This document shows positions 41,044 to 51,128 of a stretch of 64,000 nt of DNA, in pieces (position 1 is the stretch's first letter; every line of letters begins with the position of its first letter). Both the position numbers and the translations under genes were made by a program. The stretch is from Tateyamaria sp. Alg231-49 (GTDB taxonomy: Bacteria; Pseudomonadota; Alphaproteobacteria; Rhodobacterales; Rhodobacteraceae). The notes beneath the pieces are model-generated. The model had not been told where the DNA came from and made no database searches. It saw nothing but the letters and a program-made list of their open reading frames with translations. The stretch is from NCBI RefSeq assembly GCF_900143535.1, contig NZ_FRFA01000012.1, positions 1-64,000 of the forward strand. The letters are read 5' to 3'.

Positions 41044-41160
41044 GCCATTATTCCCTTAGGCAGGCCTGATTTCCATGAACACAGGATTGATGCGGATGTG
41101 CACCTGAAAATGGCGCGCTTAAGGATAGGACGGCTAACGCTTGAAATAGGTCGCCACGTC

Positions 41161-43698
41161 TTATGTGGTTCCGGAGTCGGGCGGAATTGCTTTGGCGATC
41201 GATTGTTCAGCCTTTTGCGCGCTCGAAACGAGCGCATCCGCCCAAGCGGTCAAATCACCTAACGCATCGCTGCGCGCTTCGTGCTCAAGATCACCGAGTT
41301 TGGCTTGCAGCTCAGTTTGGCCAAGCAAAGACGCCGCCCCTTTAGCTTTGTGTACAGCTTCGGCCAAAAGCGTCTTGTCCGAATGCGCGGCATTATCCCC
41401 CAAGTCAGCTATGAGCGTCTTAAGCTCAGCAAAGAATGTATCAGCAACCGCGCGCACCTTGGCATGTCCGAGCAGGTCGATCATTTCTGTCAGGGCTTCG
41501 GGAAATTTTTCCGCATCAAGCCTGCTGGGGGTTCCGGATGCCAGTTCAATGAAAATACTGCGCAATGCGTCCAGACGGATCGGCTTGGTGTGAAACCGGT
41601 TCATGCCCGCAGCAACCGCTTGTTCGCGGAATTCCTCTCGCCCGTGCGCCGTCAGACCAATGATTTGGGTTTGTGCGTTTGGCCCCCGATCAGCGCGCAA
41701 ACGCTGGGTGGCCTCAATCCCATCCATCACCGGCATACCGATGTCCATAAAAATGACATCGAACACCGTTTCATCCGCTTTCTTAAGACACTCTACACCG
41801 TTCACCGCCTCAACGACGTCATGACCCATGGCCGTGAGCATGCCGTTAAGAACGCTGCGATTGATGGAATTATCTTCGACAATCAGAACATTGCGCGGCT
41901 GCACAGGCGGGGGCGCCACATCACTGGGCTCTGACTTTGTGTTTTCCTCTGGAACCGCGCTCAACGTCGACAGTGTGAGCGTGAAGGTCGATCCAGTGTC
42001 TTCGCTCTTGGTCAGCGTCACATCACCGTCCATGGCCCGCGCAATCCGTCGTGAAATAGCCAACCCAAGCCCGTCTCCGCGGCTCTGCCGTCCGGAGCTA
42101 TTGGCCAGAGCCACGAAGTCATCAAATACCTGGTCCTGTTTGTCTTTGGGAATGCCGATGCCTGTGTCGCGCACCTCGAACCGAAGCGAGGAAGACTTAA
42201 GACCGTTGATTCCACTGACGTGAAGATGCACGCCGCCTTCATCCGTGAACTTGATCGCATTGCCAATCAAATTGGTGAGGATCTGTCGGATGCGCCCGGA
42301 ATCACCATGAAAGCGTTGGCGCATAGTCGCGTCGATTTCGAGCGTGCAGGTCAGATTCTTTTCCTGCGCCAATGGCACAAAAACGTCCATCAACCCACGC
42401 ATCAGGTCTGCCAAATCAAAATCCTGAAACGTCAGCTGTAGTCTGCCATTTTCAATCCGCGTGATGTCCAGTGCTTCATTCACGTGTTCCAAAAGCACTT
42501 CGCTGGAGGACGTGGCAATCTTTGCATAGCGCCCTTGCTCCTCAGAGAGGGACGTCGTCTTGAGCAAATCCAGCACGCCCAATATGCCATTCAGCGGTGT
42601 GCGCATTTCATGGCTCATGACCGTAAGAAACTGTGATTTAGCCTTGTCCGCCCTTTCGGCCCGATCACGTGCATCAATCAACTTCTGTTCGTTGATCTTC
42701 CGCTCGCTGATGTCACGGATATAGGCAATAAAGATCGTATCGGTGCCGCTTTGGGTGGTGGTAATGTTCAGCTCAACCGGAAACTCTTCGCCGCTCTTGC
42801 GCAGCGCAGCGAGCTCAACACGGCCAGCATCAACAACACGTGGCGTTCCTGTTTCAAGATAACGTTTCATCCCATTGTGATGCGCGTCCCGCATACGGTG
42901 AGGGATAAAGGTGTCTTCCATCGTCAGGCCAACAATCTCGTCGCGCTTCCACCCGAAAACACGCTCTGCCGAGGTGTTGAAATCAATGATTTCACCGCTT
43001 TCATTTGCGGTCACGATGGCGTCCAACGACGCCGTGACCGTGGAAGCCAGTTGTTTGGTCGAGGCGGAGAGTTCTGCGTCACGATGATCAGCCCGACGCA
43101 ATAGCCGATCCAGAACGATCATCAGTATGGCCATCAAGACCAGGAGGGCCATGGCAATGCCACCCGTGCGCGTCAGTTGATTGGCAAATTGAGTGCGGCG
43201 CGACTCGGCCTGTTCTGCTCCAAGCCGAACGCCCAACAGCGCAATATCACGGACCAGTGGACGGACATCACTGACAAGTTGCTGCATTTCCGACAGTGCA
43301 TCGCCCGCAAGCGGACCCGGTGCATCTGAAAGCGCGATTGCGGCGTCAGCAAAATCGTTGATTGGCTCGATTAGTAAGCGCGCTTCTTCGCTATCACCGA
43401 AGATTTCGGCTGATCGGCCCGAGTTGATAATCGCGAGGCGGCTGAGAGCGATATCTACTCGAAGGCGAATGTTTTCTTCTGGCAAGGATTGCGTGGCAAT
43501 TTGCCTACTGATGGCAGCGTCAAGGTTCGCAAACTCAGTGTCAATTTGCGTGATGCTCCACTGCAAATTGTCTTCGGCCGCGCGTGACAGTTCCCGCAGT
43601 TGGGACGGCAGGTTTGCCGCCATCGCCGCAAGCAAAACAATGAGAACAAGAATGCCCACAAAAATTGCCAACCGGTAGCGGTTCAACCCTGTTTTCAC
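41161..43698 (-). CDS. Hybrid sensor histidine kinase with PAS, receiver and HPt domains
   Basis: 845 residues. Two membrane helices (11-30 and 182-202) enclose a ~150-residue periplasmic helical sensor. A PAS domain follows (about 218-330, with FNTSAERVFGWKRDEIVGLT), then the dimerisation domain with His363 in VMSHEMRTPLNG, the HATPase domain (NAIKFTD and DGLGLAISRRI), a receiver with Asp652 in FMDIGMPVMDG, and a C-terminal HPt domain with His783 in EAVHKAKGAAS. All phosphorelay residues are present. GTG start at 43698 with AGAGGTCAC upstream. It is transcribed with the secreted protein gene at 43743. The LuxR-type regulator at 44402 is its probable final target, by position only. Confidence 0.95.
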   Translation of the reverse strand: MKTGLNRYRLAIFVGILVLIVLLAAMAANLPSQLRELSRAAEDNLQWSITQIDTEFANLDAAISRQIATQSLPEENIRLRVDIALSRLAIINSGRSAEIFGDSEEARLLIEPINDFADAAIALSDAPGPLAGDALSEMQQLVSDVRPLVRDIALLGVRLGAEQAESRRTQFANQLTRTGGIAMALLVLMAILMIVLDRLLRRADHRDAELSASTKQLASTVTASLDAIVTANESGEIIDFNTSAERVFGWKRDEIVGLTMEDTFIPHRMRDAHHNGMKRYLETGTPRVVDAGRVELAALRKSGEEFPVELNITTTQSGTDTIFIAYIRDISERKINEQKLIDARDRAERADKAKSQFLTVMSHEMRTPLNGILGVLDLLKTTSLSEEQGRYAKIATSSSEVLLEHVNEALDITRIENGRLQLTFQDFDLADLMRGLMDVFVPLAQEKNLTCTLEIDATMRQRFHGDSGRIRQILTNLIGNAIKFTDEGGVHLHVSGINGLKSSSLRFEVRDTGIGIPKDKQDQVFDDFVALANSSGRQSRGDGLGLAISRRIARAMDGDVTLTKSEDTGSTFTLTLSTLSAVPEENTKSEPSDVAPPPVQPRNVLIVEDNSINRSVLNGMLTAMGHDVVEAVNGVECLKKADETVFDVIFMDIGMPVMDGIEATQRLRADRGPNAQTQIIGLTAHGREEFREQAVAAGMNRFHTKPIRLDALRSIFIELASGTPSRLDAEKFPEALTEMIDLLGHAKVRAVADTFFAELKTLIADLGDNAAHSDKTLLAEAVHKAKGAASLLGQTELQAKLGDLEHEARSDALGDLTAWADALVSSAQKAEQSIAKAIPPDSGTT

Positions 43699-43742
43699 GC
43701 GTGACCTCTTTGTCTACGGCCACCGCACAGCCATGAAGTCCG

Positions 43743-44237
43743 TTAATCCACGACCTTCAAACGATTCAGTTGCCAGATGCTCCATGCATACGTCGTTTCT
43801 GTTTGATACTTGGTATCCGAGTCATAAGGAAATACCACCCAGTAGGGTCCCTTGTCGCGTACCGACATCGATTCGCCATTCAGCCGTGTGGCCACTATGG
43901 GGGCCCCGTCTTCTAAACGGTCCAACGGCATGTCCACTTTGTAATCATTCAATGCAACCATTTCGACCACACCGTTTCGCCCGCTCAGTTCCCCAAGCAG
44001 CGCTTTCAGCGGAACACCGGAAAACGTAACTGTTCCATCTGTCCAGATCGTCGACGTTTCAAAAGTGACTTGCGGCAATGCGTCCAAATCGGCCAGTTCC
44101 AAATAGACGGGACCAGCGTCGGCGCCTGCGCCGGAGATTTCGAGAGCGGTCGCAGATTGCGCTTCAACCTCGGCACTCAATCCCAGAAAAAGTGCAAATA
44201 TCAACGCACAGGCGTGCGTATAGATGGCCTTTGCCAT
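43743..44237 (-). CDS. Secreted molybdopterin-oxidoreductase-domain-like protein
   Basis: 164 residues. A signal peptide (AKAIYTHACALIFALFLGLS) is followed by a ~120-residue domain resembling the small Oxidored_molyb fold (VTFSGVPLKALLGEL, NDYKVDMPLDRLEDGAPIVA, RDKGPYWVVFPYDSD). There is no obvious Cys in the position that binds molybdenum in sulfite-oxidase proteins, so cofactor binding is not certain; the fold may be used only for ligand binding. It is the first gene of a unit with the hybrid kinase 44 bases downstream. A sensing accessory protein for the periplasmic domain of the kinase is a plausible role. Confidence 0.7.
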   Translation of the reverse strand: MAKAIYTHACALIFALFLGLSAEVEAQSATALEISGAGADAGPVYLELADLDALPQVTFETSTIWTDGTVTFSGVPLKALLGELSGRNGVVEMVALNDYKVDMPLDRLEDGAPIVATRLNGESMSVRDKGPYWVVFPYDSDTKYQTETTYAWSIWQLNRLKVVD

Positions 44238-44312
44238 GACCGCTCCTTTGGTTTCCATCGTAACCCCTTAATCGATGCGAAAGAACAGGTCTTCAAGGCA
44301 TTGGCATAGTCA

Positions 44313-44332
44313 CCTATACTAAAGTATAGGTA
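44313..44332. promoter_or_regulatory. Perfect 20-base palindrome between divergent genes
   Basis: ACCTATACT-AA-AGTATAGGT at 44313-44332 is a perfect inverted repeat, 9+2+9 bases. It lies in the 164-base divergent promoter region of the secreted-protein/kinase operon and the LuxR-type regulator gene. It is most likely an operator; the LuxR regulator at 44402 is an obvious candidate to bind it. Confidence 0.6.
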
Positions 44333-44401
44333 AGCCATATTTTACCAAGTTTTTCGGTCAGGTAAGGGCTATGTTAGTGACAAGCTGAGAGTGCAGAAGA
44401 C

Positions 44402-45019
44402 ATGCCTAACATTTTGATTGCTGATGATCACGATCTCGTCCTCGATACGATTGCCGCCTATTTAGAGACTGTGGACGGGTTCACCGTTTTTACTGCAACC
44501 AACGTGCAGGACGCGATGGAGAAAATGCGCGGCCTCGACGCCATCGACCTTTTGATACTCGACTACAATATGCCAGGAATGAACGGCCTAAACGGGCTTG
44601 AACAAGCACGCAAAGCTTTTCCGGCCGTGAAGGTGGCCTTAATGTCAGGCGTCGCCAGCCGCGAGGTGGCCACATCGGCCATGGCAAACGGAGCACATGG
44701 TTTCATTCCAAAATCACTCACCGCGGCATCTATGGTCAACGCAATACAATTTGTGCTCTCTGGCGAGCGTTACTTCCCCTTCGACTTCGGATCGAACGAA
44801 GAAAACTCAAAGCCAAACAGCGCGTTTTCAGACCTTTCTGATCGCGAAATGCAGACCCTCGAACAGCTCAGCATCGGACTGTCCAACAAGGAAATCGCGC
44901 GCAAACTTGGCGTTCAGGAAGTCACGATCAAGCTGCACGTCAAAAACGTCTTTGCAAAGCTGGGTGTGTCAAACAGAACCCAAGCCGCATTGCTCGCCAA
45001 GGAAAACCAACTTTTCTAG
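44402..45019 (+). CDS. Response regulator, LuxR/NarL type
   Basis: 205 residues. The receiver domain (1-120) has acidic Asp8/Asp9, phosphoacceptor Asp54 in LLILDYNMPGM, and Lys104 in HGFIPKS. The C-terminal LuxR HTH (about 140-200) reads FSDLSDREMQTLEQLSIGLS, then NKEIARKLGVQEVTIKLHVK with FAKLGVSNRTQAALLAK. All key residues are present. It is divergent from the secreted protein and hybrid kinase genes, and the kinase has a C-terminal HPt domain that can pass phosphate to such a regulator. The palindrome at 44313-44332 may be its binding site. Confidence 0.93.
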   Translation: MPNILIADDHDLVLDTIAAYLETVDGFTVFTATNVQDAMEKMRGLDAIDLLILDYNMPGMNGLNGLEQARKAFPAVKVALMSGVASREVATSAMANGAHGFIPKSLTAASMVNAIQFVLSGERYFPFDFGSNEENSKPNSAFSDLSDREMQTLEQLSIGLSNKEIARKLGVQEVTIKLHVKNVFAKLGVSNRTQAALLAKENQLF

Positions 45020-45258
45020 CCTGCACAAAACACAGCGCGAACGTTCCGAACCTGACCCGAGTTGCCAACTGTGAGCTTTTGATCGTCAGCTTTGGCAAAA
45101 CGGTCGGTTGCATGCACTCTGGAAAAATAACGCCCCATTCCAGATTTTGATAACACCGAAAAGTGCCATTGCGGCGCGCGAAAACCCGTCTGCCCGTTTA
45201 CCAGCGTGCAGGACTCAAGTTTTCAGCGCCACATAGCCACCCGAGGTCGGCTCCAACC

Positions 45259-48096
45259 TTACGATTTGGCGTAATCCTCCATCGGCGGGCATGTGCATGA
45301 CAGGTTTCTGTCCCCCCAGACGTTGTCGACCCGATTGACCGGCGGCCAATACTTGTCAACGCGGAACGACCCAGCTGGAAAACACGCACTTTCGCGGCTG
45401 TAGGGGCGGTCCCAGTCGCGCACCAAATCTTCCATCGTATGCGGTGCGTTTTTGAGGGGGTTGTTTTCGGCGTCCATCGTGCCGTCCTCGATGGCCTGAA
45501 TTTCGGCGCGAATGCCCAGCATGGCATCACAGAACCGATCGAGTTCGGCCTTGGTTTCGGACTCTGTTGGTTCGATCATCAGCGTGCCAGCCACAGGCCA
45601 GGACATTGTGGGCGCGTGAAAACCGCAATCGGCAAGACGCTTGGCGATGTCGTCTACGGTGACGTGCGCACTGTCCGCAAAGGGCCGGGTGTCGATAATG
45701 CACTCATGCGCGATACGGCCCGTTGGTCCTTTGTAGAGCACGTCGAACGCTCCTTCGAGGCGTTTGGCGATGTAGTTCGCATTCAGGATCGCAACGCGCG
45801 TCGCCTGTGTCAGACCCTCACCGCCCATCATCAGGCAGTAGGCCCACGAAATCGGCAAGAGCGATGGCGAACCAAAAGCGGCAGCGCTGACCGCTCCAGA
45901 GCCTCCGTTGGGGTCTCCGGGCAGGTGAGGTGTCAGATGCGCCTTCACCCCGATCGGCCCCATGCCGGGACCACCGCCGCCATGCGGAATGCAGAAGGTT
46001 TTGTGCAGGTTCAGGTGACTGACATCACCGCCCAGATCGCCCGGGCGGCTCAGGCCGACCATCGCGTTCATGTTGGCCCCATCAATATAGACCTGCCCAC
46101 CTGCCTCATGGGTGATCTTGCAGACGTCAATCACCGTCTCTTCGAACACCCCGTGCGTCGACGGGTAAGTGATCATGCACCCGGCAAGGTTGTCGCGGTG
46201 CTCCTCCACTTTGGCCTTGAAATCATCCACGTCGATGTCGCCGTTCGCAGCCGATTTTACTGGCACAACCTTCCAGCCGACCATCTGGGCAGAGGCCGGG
46301 TTGGTGCCATGCGCGCTCATCGGGATCAGGCAAATATTGCGGTGCCCCTGCCCGTTGGCACGGTGCCAGCTTGCAATGCTAAGGAGGCCAGCATACTCGC
46401 CCTGCGCACCCGAGTTGGGTTGCATGGACACAGCGTCATAGCCCGTGATGTCACACAGCTTGGCCGACAGGTCCTCGATAATCTCGATATAACCCGCCGC
46501 CTGATCCTTGGGGCAATAGGGGTGCAACAGCGAGAATTCGCGCCAACTGACGGGCATCATCTCAGCGGCCGAGTTCAGTTTCATCGTGCAGGACCCCAGC
46601 GGGATCATCGCGCGGTCCAGCGCCAGATCACGGTCTGCAAGGCGGCGCATATAGCGCATCATTTCCGTTTCCGCCCGGTTCATGTGGAAAATCGGGTGGG
46701 TCATGAAATCAGACGTGCGGATCAGCTTGTCCGGCATGTTGTAATGCGGTGTGTAATCCTTGTCCTGCCGTTCAATGCCAAAGGCGCGCCAGACCTTTTC
46801 AATGGTGGCAGGCCGCGCCCGCTCATCCAGCGTGATCCCAACGGCTGTATTGCCTACAACGCGCAGGTTGATCCCCTCATCCAAGGCCGACTTGATCACC
46901 GCCGACTGCAAGGGGCCGACATCGACAGTGATCGTGTCAAAGAATGCAGCAGGCCGCACATCAAACCCTGCCTGCTTCAGCCCTTCGGCCAGCCGTGCCG
47001 TTTTGCGGTGGATACGTTGAGCAATGGCCCTCAGGCCGTCAGGGCCGTGAAACACGCCGTAGAAACCTGCCATGACGGCCAGCAGCGCTTGTGCAGTACA
47101 GACGTTCGAAGTCGCTTTTTCGCGGCGGATGTGCTGTTCGCGGGTTTGCAAAGACAGCCGGTAAGCGCGATTACCATGGGTGTCGACGGACACGCCCACG
47201 ATGCGGCCCGGCATGTTGCGGGCGTAATTCGCCTTGGTTGCCATATAGGCGGCGTGTGGACCACCATAACCAACCGGCACGCCAAACCGTTGCGTTGTAC
47301 CAACGGCAATGTCGGCGCCCATCGCGCCCGGCTCTTTGAGCAGGGTCAGCGACAGCGGATCGGCCGAGATGATGCCAATCGCCTTGTTTTCATGCAGTTT
47401 GGCGATTTCCCCGGTGAAATCCCGGATGTGACCGAATGTGCCGGGATATTGAAAGATCGCGCCAAACACGGCGCTGGCGTCCAGATCATCAGGGTTCCCA
47501 ACGGTGATCTCGATACCAAGGGGCGCGGCGCGCGTCTGCATCACCGCGATGTTCTGGGGGTGACAGTTTTCGTCGACAAAAAAGCCGGTCACCTTCGATT
47601 TGCTCACCCGTTGCGCCATGGTCATCGCCTCGGCGCAGGCTGTCGCCTCGTCCAAAAGCGACGCGTTGGCAATCTCAAGCCCGGTCAGGTCCGACACCAT
47701 GGTCTGAAAGTTCAGCAACGCCTCAAGCCGGCCCTGACTGATCTCGGGCTGATACGGGGTGTAGGCCGTGTACCAGGCCGGATTCTCAAGGATGTTGCGC
47801 TGGATCGCGGGGGGTGTGACCGTCCCGTGATAGCCTTGGCCGATCAGCGACGTGAGTACCTTGTTCTTGGACGCCGTCACCCGCATGTGGTGCAAAAGCT
47901 CGCGCTCGGACTTGGCCTTGCCAAAATCCAACGGCTCTTTTTGTCGGATGTTGGCTGGGATGGTGTCGTCGATCAGCGCATCAAGGTCTTTCGCCCCCAC
48001 CACGTCCAGCATCTCGTCCATTTCGGCCGGAGACGGCCCAATATGGCGGCGGTTTGCAAAATCGTAAGGCAGGTAGTCGGTGGGTTTGAAAGTCAT
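45259..48096 (-). CDS. gcvP: Glycine dehydrogenase (decarboxylating), P-protein
   Basis: 945 residues, a fused (single-chain) P-protein. The PLP lysine segment [20 protein letters not shown] is present, as are [14 protein letters not shown] and [20 protein letters not shown]. The length is normal, and the start ([12 protein letters not shown]) follows gcvH by 11 bases. The enzyme decarboxylates glycine and passes the aminomethyl group to the lipoyl arm of GcvH. It is last in the gcvT-gcvH-gcvP operon, controlled by the glycine riboswitch at 49697-49846. Confidence 0.98.
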   Translation of the reverse strand: MTFKPTDYLPYDFANRRHIGPSPAEMDEMLDVVGAKDLDALIDDTIPANIRQKEPLDFGKAKSERELLHHMRVTASKNKVLTSLIGQGYHGTVTPPAIQRNILENPAWYTAYTPYQPEISQGRLEALLNFQTMVSDLTGLEIANASLLDEATACAEAMTMAQRVSKSKVTGFFVDENCHPQNIAVMQTRAAPLGIEITVGNPDDLDASAVFGAIFQYPGTFGHIRDFTGEIAKLHENKAIGIISADPLSLTLLKEPGAMGADIAVGTTQRFGVPVGYGGPHAAYMATKANYARNMPGRIVGVSVDTHGNRAYRLSLQTREQHIRREKATSNVCTAQALLAVMAGFYGVFHGPDGLRAIAQRIHRKTARLAEGLKQAGFDVRPAAFFDTITVDVGPLQSAVIKSALDEGINLRVVGNTAVGITLDERARPATIEKVWRAFGIERQDKDYTPHYNMPDKLIRTSDFMTHPIFHMNRAETEMMRYMRRLADRDLALDRAMIPLGSCTMKLNSAAEMMPVSWREFSLLHPYCPKDQAAGYIEIIEDLSAKLCDITGYDAVSMQPNSGAQGEYAGLLSIASWHRANGQGHRNICLIPMSAHGTNPASAQMVGWKVVPVKSAANGDIDVDDFKAKVEEHRDNLAGCMITYPSTHGVFEETVIDVCKITHEAGGQVYIDGANMNAMVGLSRPGDLGGDVSHLNLHKTFCIPHGGGGPGMGPIGVKAHLTPHLPGDPNGGSGAVSAAAFGSPSLLPISWAYCLMMGGEGLTQATRVAILNANYIAKRLEGAFDVLYKGPTGRIAHECIIDTRPFADSAHVTVDDIAKRLADCGFHAPTMSWPVAGTLMIEPTESETKAELDRFCDAMLGIRAEIQAIEDGTMDAENNPLKNAPHTMEDLVRDWDRPYSRESACFPAGSFRVDKYWPPVNRVDNVWGDRNLSCTCPPMEDYAKS

Positions 48097-48107
48097 CGCG
48101 CGTTCCT

Positions 48108-48467
48108 TTAGCCGATCAGAGCGTTGTAGGCATCTTCGTCCATCAACCCATCGAATTGGGAGGTGTCTGACGGTTTGATCTTAAAGAACCAGCCATTGCC
48201 CAATGGATCGCTGTTGGCGAGGCTCGGGTCGTCCGCAAGGTCGGTATTCACGGCGACGATCTCTCCATCGACGGGGGCCATGATGTCCGAGGCCGCCTTG
48301 ACGCTTTCAATCACAACGATCTCATCGTCCTTGCTGACGACCGTGCCAACCTCGGGCAATTCGACAAAGACGAGATCGCCCAACTGGGTGGTCGCATGTT
48401 CGGTGATGCCAACAACATACGCATCACCATCGGCGCGCAGCCATTCGTGTTCTTCGGTGTACTTCAT
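48108..48467 (-). CDS. gcvH: Glycine cleavage system H-protein
   Basis: 119 residues, normal length. The lipoylated Lys58 sits in [15 protein letters not shown], the hallmark of the H-protein hairpin, and the surface segment [20 protein letters not shown] starts the domain. It carries the aminomethyl intermediate between the P- and T-proteins. Spacing to gcvT and gcvP is 16 and 11 bases, so it belongs to the same operon. Confidence 0.98.
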   Translation of the reverse strand: MKYTEEHEWLRADGDAYVVGITEHATTQLGDLVFVELPEVGTVVSKDDEIVVIESVKAASDIMAPVDGEIVAVNTDLADDPSLANSDPLGNGWFFKIKPSDTSQFDGLMDEDAYNALIG

Positions 48468-48483
48468 GGATTTCCCTCTTTGG

Positions 48484-49608
48484 TTATCTTTTGAAATTGG
48501 CGGGTGTGAACGGTGTCTTTGCGACGGTCAGGGGGTGGCGCTTGCCGCGCAGCTCTCCGTAAAGCGTGGTGCCGGGCGCAGCGTGATCAGTGCTGACATA
48601 GCCCATCGCAACAGGGCCACCGACCGTAGGACCAAACCCGCCCGAGGTGATTTCCCCGATGGGGTCTGCCGCGTCTTCACTGGCAAACAGTGCAACGCCT
48701 TCGCGCATGGGTGCGCGGCCCGTGGGCAGCAGGCCAACGCGCTTGCGGGCCACAGGGTTGCCAAATTGTCCAAGGATAACGTCCGCTCCGGGAAAGCCCC
48801 CTGTCCGATCACCGCCCGCGCGGCGCACCTTCTGGATCGCCCAGACAAGAGCAGCCTCGACCGGCGTGGTGGTTTGATCGATGTCATGACCATAAAGGCA
48901 TAGCCCTGCCTCAAGCCGCAGAGAATCCCGCGCCCCTAGGCCGATGGGTTCAACATCCGGATGATCAAGAAGCGCCTGCGCGACCGCAGCGGCCTCTTCA
49001 GACGGTACAGAAATCTCGTACCCGTCTTCACCGGTGTATCCAGACCGAGATACCCACGCCTCAACCCCGTTCAAATCCAGCGTTGCGACATCCATAAACC
49101 GCATCTCTGCGGCCCGCGGATCAAGCGCGCCAAGCACGCCTTCGGCGGCAGGCCCTTGCAGCGCAAGCAAGGCGCGGTCTGTAATCTCTGTCACCGTCAA
49201 ATCCGGTTCAAGTTCAGCTTTCATATGTGCGATGTCGGCATCTTTGCAGGCCGCATTCACCACGACAAAAACGTGGTCTCCACGGTTGGCCAGCATCAGG
49301 TCGTCTTCGATCCCGCCATCCGCATTTGTAAAAAATCCATAGCGCTGACGGTTTTCACCAAGACCCAGCACATCGACAGGGATCAGTCTCTCAAGGCCTC
49401 TTGCCGCCGCGTCAAAAGTTGAACCACGCACAATGACCTGACCCATATGGCTGACATCAAATAGTCCGGCATTCGCTCGCGTATGGAGATGTTCCTTCAT
49501 CACGCCCAGAGGATACTGCACCGGCATATCGTAGCCCGCAAAAGGCACCATCTTGGCGCCAAGCGACAAGTGCAGCGCGTGAAGCGGAGTTTGTTTGAGA
49601 GATGTCAT
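48484..49608 (-). CDS. gcvT: Aminomethyltransferase (T-protein)
   Basis: 374 residues. The N-terminal [20 protein letters not shown], then AGYDMPVQY is the folate-binding start, [12 protein letters not shown] and the catalytic Asp in the GLFDVSHM region follow, and [20 protein letters not shown] lies in the middle. The C-terminal GCV_T_C barrel ends [13 protein letters not shown] start at 49608 (MTSLKQT). The T-protein transfers the methylene group to tetrahydrofolate. It is the first gene of the operon, directly behind the riboswitch. Confidence 0.97.
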   Translation of the reverse strand: MTSLKQTPLHALHLSLGAKMVPFAGYDMPVQYPLGVMKEHLHTRANAGLFDVSHMGQVIVRGSTFDAAARGLERLIPVDVLGLGENRQRYGFFTNADGGIEDDLMLANRGDHVFVVVNAACKDADIAHMKAELEPDLTVTEITDRALLALQGPAAEGVLGALDPRAAEMRFMDVATLDLNGVEAWVSRSGYTGEDGYEISVPSEEAAAVAQALLDHPDVEPIGLGARDSLRLEAGLCLYGHDIDQTTTPVEAALVWAIQKVRRAGGDRTGGFPGADVILGQFGNPVARKRVGLLPTGRAPMREGVALFASEDAADPIGEITSGGFGPTVGGPVAMGYVSTDHAAPGTTLYGELRGKRHPLTVAKTPFTPANFKR

Positions 49609-49696
49609 GCCGTCACCGCCTGTCTGCAAGCCGACGAGATTTCATCACATCACGCGGCACCCATTGGAACGCAGACAAACATCTGCGCATCGGTGC

Positions 49697-49846
49697 CTCC
49701 TCTGTCCTCTTTGCCTGAGATCATTATCCCTTCGGCGGGTGCATACGCACCACTCTCCAGAGTATTCGTTGTTTGGCGCTGGTCCTGTGGCCTGAGAGTT
49801 TCCGAGGCAGTTGCTCCTTCGGCACCAGTTATCTGGTTCTCCCAAC
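49697..49846 (-). promoter_or_regulatory. Tandem glycine riboswitch
   Basis: The minus strand shows the two aptamers. The first has TTGGGAGAACC, GCCGAAGGAGCAA and CTCTCAGGCCACAGGACC; the second has ACTCTGGAGAGTG, CACCCGCCGAAGGG and CTCAGGCAAAGAGGACAGAGG. The G-rich core and the CCGAAGG loop occur in both copies. They lie about 90-240 bases upstream of gcvT. Glycine binding to both aptamers is expected to switch the gcv operon on. Confidence 0.95.
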
Positions 49847-50014
49847 GTCAAACGTCTTTTGTTTCGTATAGGAAACACATCGCGGATGGCAAGTCATATC
49901 TGGAAACGCGCTGTGACAGCACTCGGAAAACGGCGTGCCCCGTCCCGACGGCGCGCTCCTGACAATAGCACAAGCAGCCACACCCTCATCCACGACGGGC
50001 CAAGACCAACCCGC

Positions 50015-51052
50015 TTATCCGCCCGTCAAAGCGCCATTCAGGGCCACTCGGAAGCGTTGGGTCACCTTGGCAAAACCTTCGTCGGTGCCGTGAATTTCAT
50101 CGGCCCAATCGGTCACCTCTGACATTGCGCCCCGGCAATCGACAACAACAACGTCGTTGTGCGTCTGCGCCAAGTCATCGAGCATGTCATAGAGTTGGTC
50201 GATCAGCCTGATGACGATGTTGCGCCGCAGATCGCGTTGCGCCTGAGTTGCGGTCGGGAAATTGCGCTGGTCCAACGGCTGCCCCAACCACTCGTTGTTG
50301 GCCGCATGAATCGGATTGCGCGGGTCATTTTCAAAGTGCGGATACGGAAAGGTATAGTCATATCCGTGCACGATAATCGGAAGGGTTTCGAGCCCCGGCT
50401 CTGCGCGCACATCCGTAATGACCCGGGTGTAAGCGTCCCGCAGGCTGGTCAGCCGTTCCTGCAACACAACCGCATTGATGTGTTCGTCAATGTCCGTCCG
50501 GGCCGGATCAAAGTCGTTGATGATATCAAACAGCGCGGATTTGCCGGTTTGCGGATCTTCGCCAATGATGTCGTTGCCAGCGGCCGAAAACAAAAAGGCC
50601 CGCACGTGTTCCTTTTGTTTTCGCAAATTGATCATGTATTCGCGCCCGCCAGATTGCTCGGGACCATCGACAATGTTTTCCGCCGTGTCGCCTGCCGCTG
50701 CCAGCGACAGGATGGCGAAGGTGTCCGACAGGTGGTCAAGGATTTCGTCGATCAGGATCGGGAACTGGAACCAACTGTCCCCTTCAGCCACAAGCACCGG
50801 CTTTTTTCGGTTAAAGATGCGATCAAGGTTGAAGGCCAGACGCCGGGCGGTGCGTTCAATGCCATTGCCCGCCTGCATCGCGTTTTCAAGTTCGATGTCG
50901 TCCGGGATGTCCACGACCAGATCGGGATTGGGCACAACTCGGAAATCAAACGCGCTCTCGCCGGGGATCACATTCGAATAGGCGCGGAACTCTTTGCGTC
51001 GATTGCGGTCCGTTGAAAGAGAGACGTAGGCGTCGTATGAAATTTTATCCAT
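50015..51052 (-). CDS. Cytoplasmic SGNH/GDSL-like hydrolase
   Basis: 345 residues without a signal peptide. The fold signatures are the nucleophile GDSWFQFP after VLVAEG, an oxyanion Gly in AAAGDTAENI and Asn in LFSAAGNDIIGED, and a possible Asp-His pair near IVHGYDYTFPYPHFENDP. The ~85 residues before the first motif and ~90 after the last are unassigned. It starts at 51052 (MDKISYDAY), preceded by AAGGTATT. It is divergent from the trypsin-like protease gene at 51129 across only 76 bases, so the two are likely co-regulated. The substrate is unknown. Confidence 0.72.
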   Translation of the reverse strand: MDKISYDAYVSLSTDRNRRKEFRAYSNVIPGESAFDFRVVPNPDLVVDIPDDIELENAMQAGNGIERTARRLAFNLDRIFNRKKPVLVAEGDSWFQFPILIDEILDHLSDTFAILSLAAAGDTAENIVDGPEQSGGREYMINLRKQKEHVRAFLFSAAGNDIIGEDPQTGKSALFDIINDFDPARTDIDEHINAVVLQERLTSLRDAYTRVITDVRAEPGLETLPIIVHGYDYTFPYPHFENDPRNPIHAANNEWLGQPLDQRNFPTATQAQRDLRRNIVIRLIDQLYDMLDDLAQTHNDVVVVDCRGAMSEVTDWADEIHGTDEGFAKVTQRFRVALNGALTGG

Positions 51053-51128
51053 TGGAAAATACCTTGCATAACAAAGCCTGGTTTCTAGGCTTACGGGTAT
51101 TCTACACCAATTTTGATTGCGAGATGAT

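Noticed and set aside
45439-48111. A long open frame (890 codons) on the plus strand opposite gcvP
   Set aside because: It is exactly antisense to the well-conserved gcvP coding sequence, is extremely rich in Arg, His and Val and has no ribosome-binding site. Long antisense frames are common in GC-rich genes.
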